Of a stretch of DNA of 64,000 nt, positions 1 to 10,400 are shown piece after piece; the first letter of the stretch is position 1; each line of letters opens with the position of its first letter. The notes under the pieces are model-generated. The model was given only the letters and a program-made list of their open reading frames with translations, ran no database searches and had not been told where the DNA came from. The position numbers and the translations under genes were made by a program. Origin of the DNA: Lysobacter soli (GTDB lineage Bacteria; Pseudomonadota; Gammaproteobacteria; Xanthomonadales; Xanthomonadaceae); the NCBI RefSeq assembly GCF_003382285.1, contig NZ_QTJR01000001.1, positions 434,001 through 498,000 on the forward strand, given 5' to 3'.

Positions 1-3000
1 TTCGTCCAGGAAGATGTCGGCGTTGTAGATGAAGCCGCCCGACAGGCCCGTGTCCTGTTCGACGAACCACAGGCCCAGGTCCTGCGTGGATGCAGTCTGG
101 AACACCGGATAGCGCTCGTGCGTGAGCGGTCCCCATTCGCACATGCGCTGGCGGATGTCCTGGAACGAGAACAGCGCGTGATACAGCACCGCGCCGCCTT
201 CCCGGCTGCGCACGCTCAGCTCGCGCACCAGGTCTTCGAGCCGGATGTCCGGATGCGCGAAGCTGTCCAGCACGACGTCCTTCACCTGCTTCACGGCCTG
301 CGCGAAAGTCATCGATGGATCGATCTCCATGCGCAGCGGCAGCAGGCTGGTGAAGTAGCCCATCAGGTTCTCGACTTCGGCCGTGTTGCGCCCGCGCACC
401 GGCGTGCCGACGATCAGCTCGCGCAGGTTCGACGTGCGGCTGATCAGCGCGAAGTACGCGGTGAGCAGCACCATGTACAGCGTCGCGTCGACCTTGCGCG
501 CGGTCTCGTGCAGCGCCGCGGTCACGTCGCTGGCGACGGTGATGCGATGCGTGACGCCGCGCCCCGACATGCCCGGGCGACGCGGCAGGTCGGTCGGGAG
601 CGCTTCGATCGCGTGGCCGACGCCGCCCAGCCGCTCGCGCCAGAACGCCAGCTGCTTGGCGTATTCCGGGCCTTGCAGCCAGTCGCGGTGCCACGCGGAG
701 AAATCCGCGTACGTCACCGTCAGTTCCGGCAGCTTCGGCTCGCGCTTCCCCAGCTGCGCGGCGTAGAGCTCGGCCATGTCGGTGTACATCAGGTCGAACG
801 ACCAGCCGTCCCAGATCAGGTGATGCGTCATGAAGAACCACACGTGCTCTTCCGGCCCGAGGCGGAACAGCCGCGAGCGGATCAGCGGCGCGCGATCGAG
901 TTCGAACGGCGTCTGGATGAGCGCGTCCATGCGGCGGGAGACTTCTGCCTCGCGCTCGTCTTTCGGGAGATGGCTCACGTCGACGACGTCGGTGATGTCG
1001 ACATCGACCACGTCGTGCACGATCTGCATCGGCTCGCCGTCGATGAGGCCAATGGTCGTGCGCAGCACGCTCTGGCGCTGGATCATCGCGTTCAGCGCGG
1101 CCTGGAACGCATCCAGCTCCAGCGGTCCGCGCAGACGATGCGCGCTGGGCGTGTTGTAGGTGATCTGGCCGGGGTTGAACTGTTCGAGCAGGTACAGCCG
1201 CTCCTGCATGACCGACATCGGCCCGCGCGTGCGATCGGTGAGCGGCTTGATCGGCTCGCGCGCAGGCAGCGCCTCGCCGTCCATGCCCTGCACCATCCGC
1301 GCAAGCTTGGCGACGGTCGGGCCGTCGAACAGCGCACGCAGCGACAGCGTGATCCCCAGTTCCTTGTTGATGCGCGAGGTCAGCTGCGCGGCGAGCAGCG
1401 AATGCCCGCCTAGCGAGAAGAAATCATCGTCGACGCCGACTTCCGCGACGCCAAGGACTTTCGCCATGGCATCGGCGATCGTGCGTTCCAGCGCATTGCG
1501 CGGCGCGACGCGTTCGCCGGCCAGCTTCACGGTCAGGTCGGGCGCAGGCAGCGATTTGCGGTCGATCTTGCCGTTGGGCAGCAGCGGGATCGCATCGAGG
1601 AACAGGATGTGCTGCGGGATCATGTAATCGGGCAGCGACCCCTTGAGGTACGACACGAGCGCCGCTTCGTCGAGTGCACCGCCCTCGCCCACCACATACG
1701 CCACCAGACGCACGTCGCCGGGGCGATCCTCGCGCGCGACCACGACCGCGCGCGCGACCTGCGCATGCGCCGCAAGCAGCGCTTCGATCTCGCCCAGTTC
1801 GATGCGATAACCGCGCACCTTCACCTGGAAATCCAGGCGTCCCTGGTGTTCGAGCACGCCGTCCTGGCGCCAGCGGCCGCGATCGCCCGTGCGATACAGC
1901 AGCGCGCCCTTCGACGCCGCGAAGGGATCTGCCACGAAGCGCTCGGCCGTGAGCTCCGCGCGATCGAGATAGCCCAGCGTCACGCCTTCGCCGCCGATCC
2001 AGATCTCGCCCGGCACGCCGAGCGGGCACAGCTCGCCGCGCGGATCGAGGATCCACACCTGCGTGTTGTCGATCGGACGACCGATGTGGATGTCCGACGC
2101 CGACGTCACGCGCGAACACGTCGACCACACCGTCGTTTCGGTCGGACCGTAGACGTTCCACAGCGAGCCGCAGCGCGTGAGCAGCTGCGACGCCAGGTCC
2201 GCCGGCAGCGCTTCGCCACCGCACAGGATCGTGAAGTTCGCATTGCCCTGCCATTCGGCATCGAGCAGCAGGCGCCACGATGCCGGCGTCGCCTGCATCA
2301 CGGTCGCGCCGCTGCTGGCGATCAGCGCTTTGAGCGCGACGCCGTCGGCCGCGGTGACGCGGTCGGCGAGCACGACGCGCGCGCCCACGCTCAGCGGCAG
2401 CAGCAGTTCGAGCACGGCGATGTCGAAGGACAGCGTGGTCACCGCAACGAGGCGATCCTCCGCGCCCAGGCCCGGTTCCTTCGCCATGCTCGACAGGAAG
2501 TTGCTGACTGCGCGGTGCGGCACCTGCACGCCTTTCGGGCGACCGGTCGAACCGGAGGTGTAGATGACGTAGGCGACCGATTCCGGCTGCGCCGCGCCAG
2601 CGTCGCGACCGATGCGCGAGGTCGGCAGCGAGGCGAGTTCATCCTGCAACGTGTCGAGCGCGAGCACCGGGCGGCCGCGCAGATCGAAGTGGTCGGCGTG
2701 CCTGCTCGTCGTCAGCAGCGCGGCCAGGCCGGCGTCGCTGGCCATGTACGAGAGGCGTTCGGCCGGGAAATTCGGATCCAGCGGCACGTAACCGGCGCCG
2801 GCCTTCAGCACGCCGAGCAGCCCTGCGAGCATGTCCACGCCGCGGTCGAGCACGAGGCCGACCAGCGAACCGCGATGGACGCCGCGCGCACGCAGCAGGT
2901 GCGCGATGCGATTGGCGCGCGCTTCGAGTTCGTCGTAGCGCACGTGCTCGTCGTTGAATTCGACGGCGATGCGGTCGGGCGTGCGGTCGCACTGGCGTTC

Positions 3001-4491
3001 GAACACCTCGTGCATGCGGCGTTCGCGATCGAACGGCACTGGCGCCGGCTGCAACGCCTGCAGCTCCGCACGCGCGTTTTCGGACACGACGGAGAGGCGA
3101 CCGAACGGCAGGTCCGGGCGCGCGACGGCCTCGCGCAGCAGCGTTTCGTACGCGGCCATCCAGCGGCGGATCGTCGCGTTGTCGAACAGGTCGGTGTTGT
3201 ACTGGCATTCCAGCCGCATGCCGCCCTGCACCTGCACGGCGTTGACGAACAGTTCGAAGTTCTCGTAACTGCGCGGGTTGGTGATCAGGCGCATGCCCAG
3301 GCCATGGAAGCCCGTGCTCTCCTGATCCATCGCCTGGTCGATGTTGAACATCACGCTGCACAGCGGAAGGCGCGCGGGATCGCGCTGCAGCGGCAGCTTC
3401 TTCAGCAGCGTGCCGAAGGTGTAGCGCTGGTGTTCGATGGCGTCCAGCAGCGTGGACTGCGCGCCGCCGAGCGCCTGCTCGAAAGGCTGCGCGTGGTCGA
3501 GTTCAAAGCGGAGCGGCAGCAGGTTCACGCAATGGCCGACGAGGTGGTCATGGCCGTCCACCGACTGCCCGGCGGCGGGGATGCCGATGACCACGTCGTT
3601 CTGCGACGTCAGGCGCGACAGCAGCCCGGCGAAACCGGCGAGCAGCGTCGCGAACAGGCTCGCGCCCTGGCGCGCGCCGAGGCGGCGCACGGCGGCGACA
3701 AGATCGTTGTCGAGAAGGTGATCCTCGCGGATCGACGGGAACGTGCGGCGCGTTGGGCGCGCGCGGTCCGTCGGAAGATCGAGGATCGGCCCGCCATCGA
3801 AGAAGCGCGACAGCCAGTACGCTTCATCGCTGCGATAGGTTGCGCCCTGCGGATGTTCGGCTTCGGCCAGCGCGTAGTCGGCGAAGGATTCGGCGGGCGG
3901 AAGCGCCTGCGCCGCATGGCCTACCGCCTGCGAGTACAGCGTGCCCAGTTCGCGCACGATCACCCACCACGACCAGCCATCGCACACGATGTGGTGCGCG
4001 GTGAGCACCAGGTGGTGATGCGCGGGGGCCAGGCGCAGCAGGTCCGCGCGGAACAGCGCACCGTGGTCCAGATCGAACGGCGTTTCCACGACCTCGCGCG
4101 CGTGCGCGACCACGCGAGCGTCGCGCTCGGCATCGTCCAGCGACGACAGGTCGATCAACGCGAGGTCGATTTCGCGCTCGTCGTTGACGCACAGCGTGCG
4201 GCCGTCCGGTCCGAAGTTCGCGCGCAGGATGTCGTGGCGCGCGACAAGGCCACGCAACGCATCGCGCAGCGCGTCTGCGTCCAGTTCGCCGCGGAAATCC
4301 AGCGAGATCGATTCGTTGTACGCCAGCGATGCATCCACGCCGAGCTGGTCGGCGAGCCAGACTTCGCGCTGCGGTTCGGTGGTGGGCGCTACGCGCGACA
4401 GCGTGCCTTCGGCGAACGGATCGTAGTCGACCGTCGGGTCCTCGGGCACGGCGCCGGGAAACAGGCCTTTGTCCGATGCGGCTGCATTCAT
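1..4491 (-). CDS. Nonribosomal peptide synthetase, C-A-T-C..., partial (3' end beyond window)
   Basis: Extends a peptide chain by one amino acid and starts the next elongation step. 1497 codons are visible; the C-terminus lies outside the window. Domains in order: condensation (about 20-440, active site HHIVCDG at 166-172), adenylation (about 465-960, YTSGSTGRPKG at 644-654), carrier protein (GGHSLLA, phosphopantetheine Ser 1031), and a second condensation domain (HHLIWDG at 1223-1229) cut by the window edge. The specificity-pocket residues, aligned by eye, read D-I-L-Q-L-G-V-V-W, close to the published glycine code DILQLGLIWK, so glycine is the inferred substrate. The ATG overlaps the stop of the upstream synthetase as ATGA, so the two genes are translationally coupled. 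No epimerisation or thioesterase domain is visible here; termination functions must lie further left. The family call is certain; the substrate is an inference. Confidence 0.95.
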   Translation of the reverse strand, partial: MNAAASDKGLFPGAVPEDPTVDYDPFAEGTLSRVAPTTEPQREVWLADQLGVDASLAYNESISLDFRGELDADALRDALRGLVARHDILRANFGPDGRTLCVNDEREIDLALIDLSSLDDAERDARVVAHAREVVETPFDLDHGALFRADLLRLAPAHHHLVLTAHHIVCDGWSWWVIVRELGTLYSQAVGHAAQALPPAESFADYALAEAEHPQGATYRSDEAYWLSRFFDGGPILDLPTDRARPTRRTFPSIREDHLLDNDLVAAVRRLGARQGASLFATLLAGFAGLLSRLTSQNDVVIGIPAAGQSVDGHDHLVGHCVNLLPLRFELDHAQPFEQALGGAQSTLLDAIEHQRYTFGTLLKKLPLQRDPARLPLCSVMFNIDQAMDQESTGFHGLGMRLITNPRSYENFELFVNAVQVQGGMRLECQYNTDLFDNATIRRWMAAYETLLREAVARPDLPFGRLSVVSENARAELQALQPAPVPFDRERRMHEVFERQCDRTPDRIAVEFNDEHVRYDELEARANRIAHLLRARGVHRGSLVGLVLDRGVDMLAGLLGVLKAGAGYVPLDPNFPAERLSYMASDAGLAALLTTSRHADHFDLRGRPVLALDTLQDELASLPTSRIGRDAGAAQPESVAYVIYTSGSTGRPKGVQVPHRAVSNFLSSMAKEPGLGAEDRLVAVTTLSFDIAVLELLLPLSVGARVVLADRVTAADGVALKALIASSGATVMQATPASWRLLLDAEWQGNANFTILCGGEALPADLASQLLTRCGSLWNVYGPTETTVWSTCSRVTSASDIHIGRPIDNTQVWILDPRGELCPLGVPGEIWIGGEGVTLGYLDRAELTAERFVADPFAASKGALLYRTGDRGRWRQDGVLEHQGRLDFQVKVRGYRIELGEIEALLAAHAQVARAVVVAREDRPGDVRLVAYVVGEGGALDEAALVSYLKGSLPDYMIPQHILFLDAIPLLPNGKIDRKSLPAPDLTVKLAGERVAPRNALERTIADAMAKVLGVAEVGVDDDFFSLGGHSLLAAQLTSRINKELGITLSLRALFDGPTVAKLARMVQGMDGEALPAREPIKPLTDRTRGPMSVMQERLYLLEQFNPGQITYNTPSAHRLRGPLELDAFQAALNAMIQRQSVLRTTIGLIDGEPMQIVHDVVDVDITDVVDVSHLPKDEREAEVSRRMDALIQTPFELDRAPLIRSRLFRLGPEEHVWFFMTHHLIWDGWSFDLMYTDMAELYAAQLGKREPKLPELTVTYADFSAWHRDWLQGPEYAKQLAFWRERLGGVGHAIEALPTDLPRRPGMSGRGVTHRITVASDVTAALHETARKVDATLYMVLLTAYFALISRTSNLRELIVGTPVRGRNTAEVENLMGYFTSLLPLRMEIDPSMTFAQAVKQVKDVVLDSFAHPDIRLEDLVRELSVRSREGGAVLYHALFSFQDIRQRMCEWGPLTHERYPVFQTASTQDLGLWFVEQDTGLSGGFIYNADIFLDE

Positions 4492-7400
4492 GCGCTCACC
4501 TTCATGTACTTGCCCGGCTGCTCCGGGTTCGGCACGAACCACGCGGGCGTGCCATCCGGTTCGCGGCCAAGTCGCGCACCGGGCACGACGGGCTTGCTGG
4601 CGTCCATTACCGTCTTCGGCGTCGCGGCACGACGCGGAAGCAGCTCCATGTCCTGCAGTTCGGCCACCGCATCCTTGAAGGCGGCGGCGATGCGCGCGAT
4701 GTCCTCATCGCTGTGCGCGGTGGTGATGAAGCACGGGAAGTTGTCGAGGATGTGGATGCCGCGCATGCGCATCGACGCGAACAGCAGGTCCTGCAGCGGG
4801 TGCGCCTCGTGCCAGTGCGTCTTCCACACCGACGCGTACTGCTTCACCGACACCGGTGCACCGACGTCGGCGCAGTAGGCGTTGATGTCCGCGGCCAGCG
4901 CTTCGGCCTTGGCGTTGAGGCGCTTCTGCAGTTCGCCGCCATCGGCCTTGAAGTGCTCCAGCACCGCCTTCGCCGCAACCAGCGCGAGCGGATGGCGCAC
5001 GAACGTGCCGGCGAAGTACGTCACGCCGACGGTGGGCACCGAATCGTCGCCGTACTGCCAGTGGCCGCCGTCCAGCGCGTCCATGTACTCGCGCTTGCCG
5101 GCGATCACGCCGATGGGGAAGCCGCCGCCGACGACCTTGCCGTAGGTCGCGATGTCGGCCTTGATGCCGAAGATCGCCTGCACGCCGCCCGGATTCGAGC
5201 GGAAACCGGTGACCACTTCGTCGAAGATCAGCAGCGCGCCGTTGTCCTGCGTGAGCTGGCGCAGTTCCTTGAGGAAGTCGACCGGACGGAAGTCCAGGCG
5301 GCGGCTCTGCACGGGTTCGACGAGCACCGCGGCGATCTCGTGGATGCGCGACTTGATGATCTCCATCGCCTCCGGCGTGCCGTAGTCGAGCACGAGCACG
5401 TTCTCGGCGGTGTTGCGCAGGATGCCCGGCGCGGCCGGCACGGCGCGCAGCGACTTGGTGCCGCGCACGATCACTTCATCGACGATGCCGTGGTAGGAGC
5501 CCGTGAACAGCACCACCGTGCTGCGTGCGGTGATGGTGCGCGCGATGCGCAACGCGCCGAGCACGGCTTCCGAACCGGTGTTGCACAGCGCGGCGCGATC
5601 GTGTCCGGTGAGTTCGCACACGAGCTTGGCAACGTCGCCCGCGACCGGATGCTGCGGGCCGATCTCGTAACCCTTGTCGAGCTGATCGCGCACCGCATCG
5701 AGCACGAAGTCCGGCTGCCAGCCGAACAGGCTCATGCCGAAGCCGTTGAGCGCATCGACGTACTCGTTGCCGTCGATGTCGAACACGCGCGAGCCCTTCG
5801 AACGCTCGACGACGATCTGGTAGACGATTTCCTTCGTCAGCGGACGGAAGCCGTTGACCACGCGCGGATCGGCCAGCTGCGCGCGGTGGGCCTGCGTGTA
5901 CTCCTTCGACTTGCGCGTGCGCGCGACGTAGCGGTCCATGAAGGCGTCGAGCTTGGCCTTCTGCTGCGGCGACAGGTCGGTGTCGACCTGGCTCTCGATG
6001 CGCGCGATGGCACCGAAGGCCTTCTTCACGTCGTACTTCTGCTGCACGGCGCCGGTGTCTTCCTCTCCTTCGGCGGGCTTCGGCGGCGCGACGGGCTGCG
6101 GCGCAGGCGCGGCAACGGCCGGCGCGGGAGCGGCGGCGACGGGAGCAGCGGCAACCGGAACAGCCGCCGGCGCTGCGACGCCGCCGGACAGCAGCGCCAA
6201 CTGCTGCGCCATCAGCTGCATCTGCTGCGCGATGACCTGGCGCGTGAAGTCGTTGCCGCCGTCCAGCGCGGGCAGCGCGACGGGCGCCATCGCCACCATC
6301 TGTGCGGCGGCGACCGGCGCGACGGCCACGGCCGCCACGGGCGCGGGGGCCGGCGCGGCTTCGGCCGGCAGTGTCGCGTCGAGCATGCCGGCCAGGCGAT
6401 CCAGGCTGCTGCAATCGCCCATGAGCTGGCGGAAGTTCACCGGCACCTCGAACGTCTTCTGCAGCTGCACGGCGACCTGCGTCAGCATCAGGCTGTCCAG
6501 GCCGAGTTCGATGAAATTGGTGTCCGCGTCGGCGTCGCTCATGTCGAAACCGGCGACGTTCTCGAACAGGCCGCGCAGTTGCCCGACCAGGCGTTCGCGA
6601 CGGCCGGGAGCGGGCGCGGCGGGGACGGTGGCGGCGGCGGGCACGGCTGTAAGGGACGCGGACGGCATGACGGGCTCCAGTACGGTGTTGGTTCGTGCGG
6701 CGGTGGCGACGGCGGGGTGTGGGACGACGTTGCCCGGACTCGCAGCAACCGCCTCCACCCAATAACGTTGTCTCTCGAACGGATAGGTCGGCAGTCGCAC
6801 GCGATGGCGGATCGCACGCGTATCGAAGGTCGACGGATCGACCGCCGCGCCCTGGCTCCAGAGCTTTCCGGCGGCGGCCAGCAGGTCGCGGCGCTCGCTC
6901 GACGGGTGGTCGGCGAGGCTGGCGACGGTCGCGATGCGCTGCTTCTGTACCACCGGCTGCTGCCGCGCGAGCGCGTTCAGCGTGCCGCGCGGGCCGACTT
7001 CCAGCAGCACGCGCGAGGCGGCATCGGCGTCGCCCAGCAGCGCCTGCAGCGCGCTGGAGAAGCGCACCGGCTCGCGCAGGTGGCGCGCCCAATAGTCGGG
7101 GGAAGTGGCTTCGTCCGCCGTCAGCACCGCACCGGTGACGGTGGAGACGATCGGCCGCGTCGGCGCGTTCAGGCGCATCGCGGCGACGGCGTCGCGGAAG
7201 GGCGCGACCACCGGTTCCATCATCGCCGAGTGGAACGCGTGCGAGGTCCGCAGCGCCCGGCAGGCGATGCCCTCGCCTTCCAACTGCGCCTGGAACGCGG
7301 CGACGGCATCGGATTCGCCCGCGACCACGCAGGCGAGCGGCGAGTTTTCGGCAGCGAGCGACAGCGTCGCCGGCAACCGGTCGCGTACCGCATCGGCGGG

Positions 7401-10400
7401 AAGCCGGATCGACAGCATCGAGCCGGCCGGCTGCGCCTGCATCAGCGCACCGCGACGCGCGATGAGGTGCAAGGCGTCGCGCAGTTCGAACACGCCGGCC
7501 AGCGTCGCGGCGACGAACTCGCCGATGCTGTGGCCGATCATCATCGCCGGCGCGATGCCGCGGCTCATCCACCACTTCGCCAGCGCGTATTCGATGGCGA
7601 ACGTCGCCGGCTGCATGATCGAGGTCGGCAGCAGCGCTTCGGCGTCGTCGGCGAACAGGCGTTCGCGAAGACTGAAGCCGAGGTCGTCGCGCAGCAGCCC
7701 GGCGCATTCGTCCAGCGCGTCGCGGAAGACGGGCTCGGCCTCGTACAGGCTGCGGCCCATGCCGGGATACGTGGCGCCCTGCCCCGGGAACATGAAGACG
7801 ACTTCGGCCGCGCGCGCCGGGCGGCTGCGCAGTGCATCGGCCTGCGTGTCGGGAGCGCGCAGCGTTTCGATTGCGGTCGCCGCGTCGTCCGCCGCAATCG
7901 CGATGCGGTGCGCGAAGGCCTTGCGCCCAACCGCGAGCGTCCATGCGACATCGGCGAGGTTCGCGTCGCGATTCGCGTCGAGGTGATCGGCCAGCCGCGC
8001 CGTCGCCGCGCCCAGGGCCGCCGGCGTGCGCGCCGACAGCACGAGCAGCTGAGGCCCGCGCGCCTCGTCGGACTCGGGCAGCAGCGGCGCTTCTTCGAGC
8101 ACGGCATGCGCGTTCGTGCCGCCGAGGCCAAAGGAACTGACGCCCGCACGGCGCGGGGCGTCGCCCTCGCGTTCCCACGCGCTCATGCGCGCATTCACCA
8201 CGAACGGCGTGCTGGCGAAGTCGATCGTCGGGTTCGGCGATTCGAAATGGATGCTCGCGGGAATGCGCTTCTCGTGCAGCGACAGCGCGGTCTTGATCAC
8301 GCCCGCCGCGCCGGCCGCCGTCACCATGTGGCCAACGTTGCTCTTCAGCGAACCGATGCGGCAGAAGCCCGCATCGCCGGTGGAACGGCGGAATGCGCGT
8401 GTCAGGCCTTCGATCTCGATGGGATCGCCGAGCGGCGTCGCCGTGCCGTGCGCTTCGACATACGTGATGCTGCGCGCGTCCACGCCCGCCTTGTCGTGCG
8501 CGAGCGCGATGACCGCCGCCTGCCCTTCGCTGCTGGGCGCGGTGAAACTGGCGCGATTGGCGCCGTCGTTGTTGAGCGCGCTACCGCGGATCACCGCATA
8601 GACGGGATTGCCGTCGGCGATCGCGTCGGACAGCCGCTTGAGCAGCACCACCGCCGCGCCATCGCCGAACACCGTGCCCTTCGCATTCGCGTCGAAGGTG
8701 CGCGTGTGGCCGTCGGGCGACAGCATCGAACCTTCCTGGTAGAGGTAGCCGCTGCGCGGCGGGCACGTCACCGCGATGCCGCCGGCCAGCGCCATGTCGC
8801 ACAGGCCGGACTGCAGGCTTTCCACCGCCTGCGCGATGGCGACCAGCGAGGTCGAGCACGCCGTGTGCACGCTGACTGCGGGCCCGGTGAGGTTGAGCTT
8901 GTGCGCCACGCGCGTGGCGATGTAGTCCTTCTCGTTGCCGAGCATCACCTGCAGCGCGCCGACGCGGTTCACCAGATCCGGATGCGCGGACACGTGGCGC
9001 TGGAAGTACGTGGCGTTGTTCATGCCGGCGAAGATGCCGGTGACCGACGAACCGGTCGCGTCGGGCGCATGGCCGCCGCGCTCCAGGCACTCCCAGCACA
9101 GTTCCAGGAAGATGCGCTGCTGCGGATCCATCAGCTCCGCTTCGCGCGGGCCGATGCCGAAGAACGCCGCGTCGAACAGTTCGACGTTGTCGATCACGCC
9201 GCGCGCGGCGACGTAGCCGGGATCGTTGCGGTCGGCCGCGCTCACCGCCGGATCGAGTTCGTCGATGCGGAACTGGGTGATCGAATCGCGGCCTTCGCAC
9301 AGGTTGTTCCAGAAGCCTTCCACGTCATCCGCGCCCGGGAAACGCCCGGCCATGGCGACGATGGCGATCGGCTCGCGCGCGTCGACCGTGCGGCGCGTCG
9401 GCGCCTGCGCGGCTTGGACGCCGTCGAGCACCGCCGCAAGGCGCGCAGGCGTGGGGTTCTGGAAGATCGTGGGCGCGGCCACGCGCGGGCCGGCGGCGTC
9501 GGCCTGCCAGCCCTCCACGCGGATGTGCTCGGCCAGGCGCACGGCCAGCAGCGAACTGCCGCCGAGTTCGAAGAAGTTGTCGTCGCGACCGACGCCGTCG
9601 ATGTCGAGCAGCGTGCCGAACGCGGTGCACAGCTTCGTTTCGATTGCGCTGATCGGCGCTGCGAAATCGGAAGTGAGTTCGGGCCGGCGGCGATCCGGTG
9701 CGGGCAAGGCGCGGCGGTCGATCTTGCCGTTGGTCGTCAGCGGAAGCTCGTCCATCCGCACGTAGCGCGTAGGCACCATGTACGGCGGCAGCGCCGCGGC
9801 GAGATGCGCGCGCAGCTGCGGCGCGTGGGCTTCCACGCCGGTATCGACGTAGTACGCGACCAGGCGCTTCTCGCCGGGGAAATCGGCGCGCGCGACGACC
9901 ACGCACGAGGCGATCGCGGGATGACGCGCGAGCACGGACTCGATCTCGGTCAGTTCGATGCGATGGCCGCGGATCTTCACCTGCGCGTCGGTGCGGCCGA
10001 CGAATTCGATCAGGCCGTCCTCGCGCAGCCGCACCTGGTCGCCGGTGCGATAGAGCACGTCGCCGTCGAGGAAGGGATTGGGCACGAAGCGCTCCGCATT
10101 GAGTTCGGGACGTGCGAGATAGCCGCGCGCAACGCCCGCGCCGCCCACGCACAGCTCGCCGATCACGCCGGCAGGCAGCAACTGGAGGCGACGGTTCAGC
10201 ACGTAGGCGGTGGTGTCCTGCATGGCGCGGCCGATCGGGATCGACGCCGCACCCGGGGGCAGGTCGCGCGGGATCGCGTAGGACGTGCACATGATCGTGC
10301 ACTCCGTCGGACCGTAACCGTTGTGCAGCTGCAGCTGCGGCGCGATGGCCTGCATGCGGCGGATGTGGTCGACCGAGAGCGTTTCGCCGCCGGCGATGAG

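Noticed and set aside
1609-4878. Long plus-strand open frame opposite the second synthetase
   Set aside because: Same cause; the minus strand shows clear C, A and T domains in this interval.
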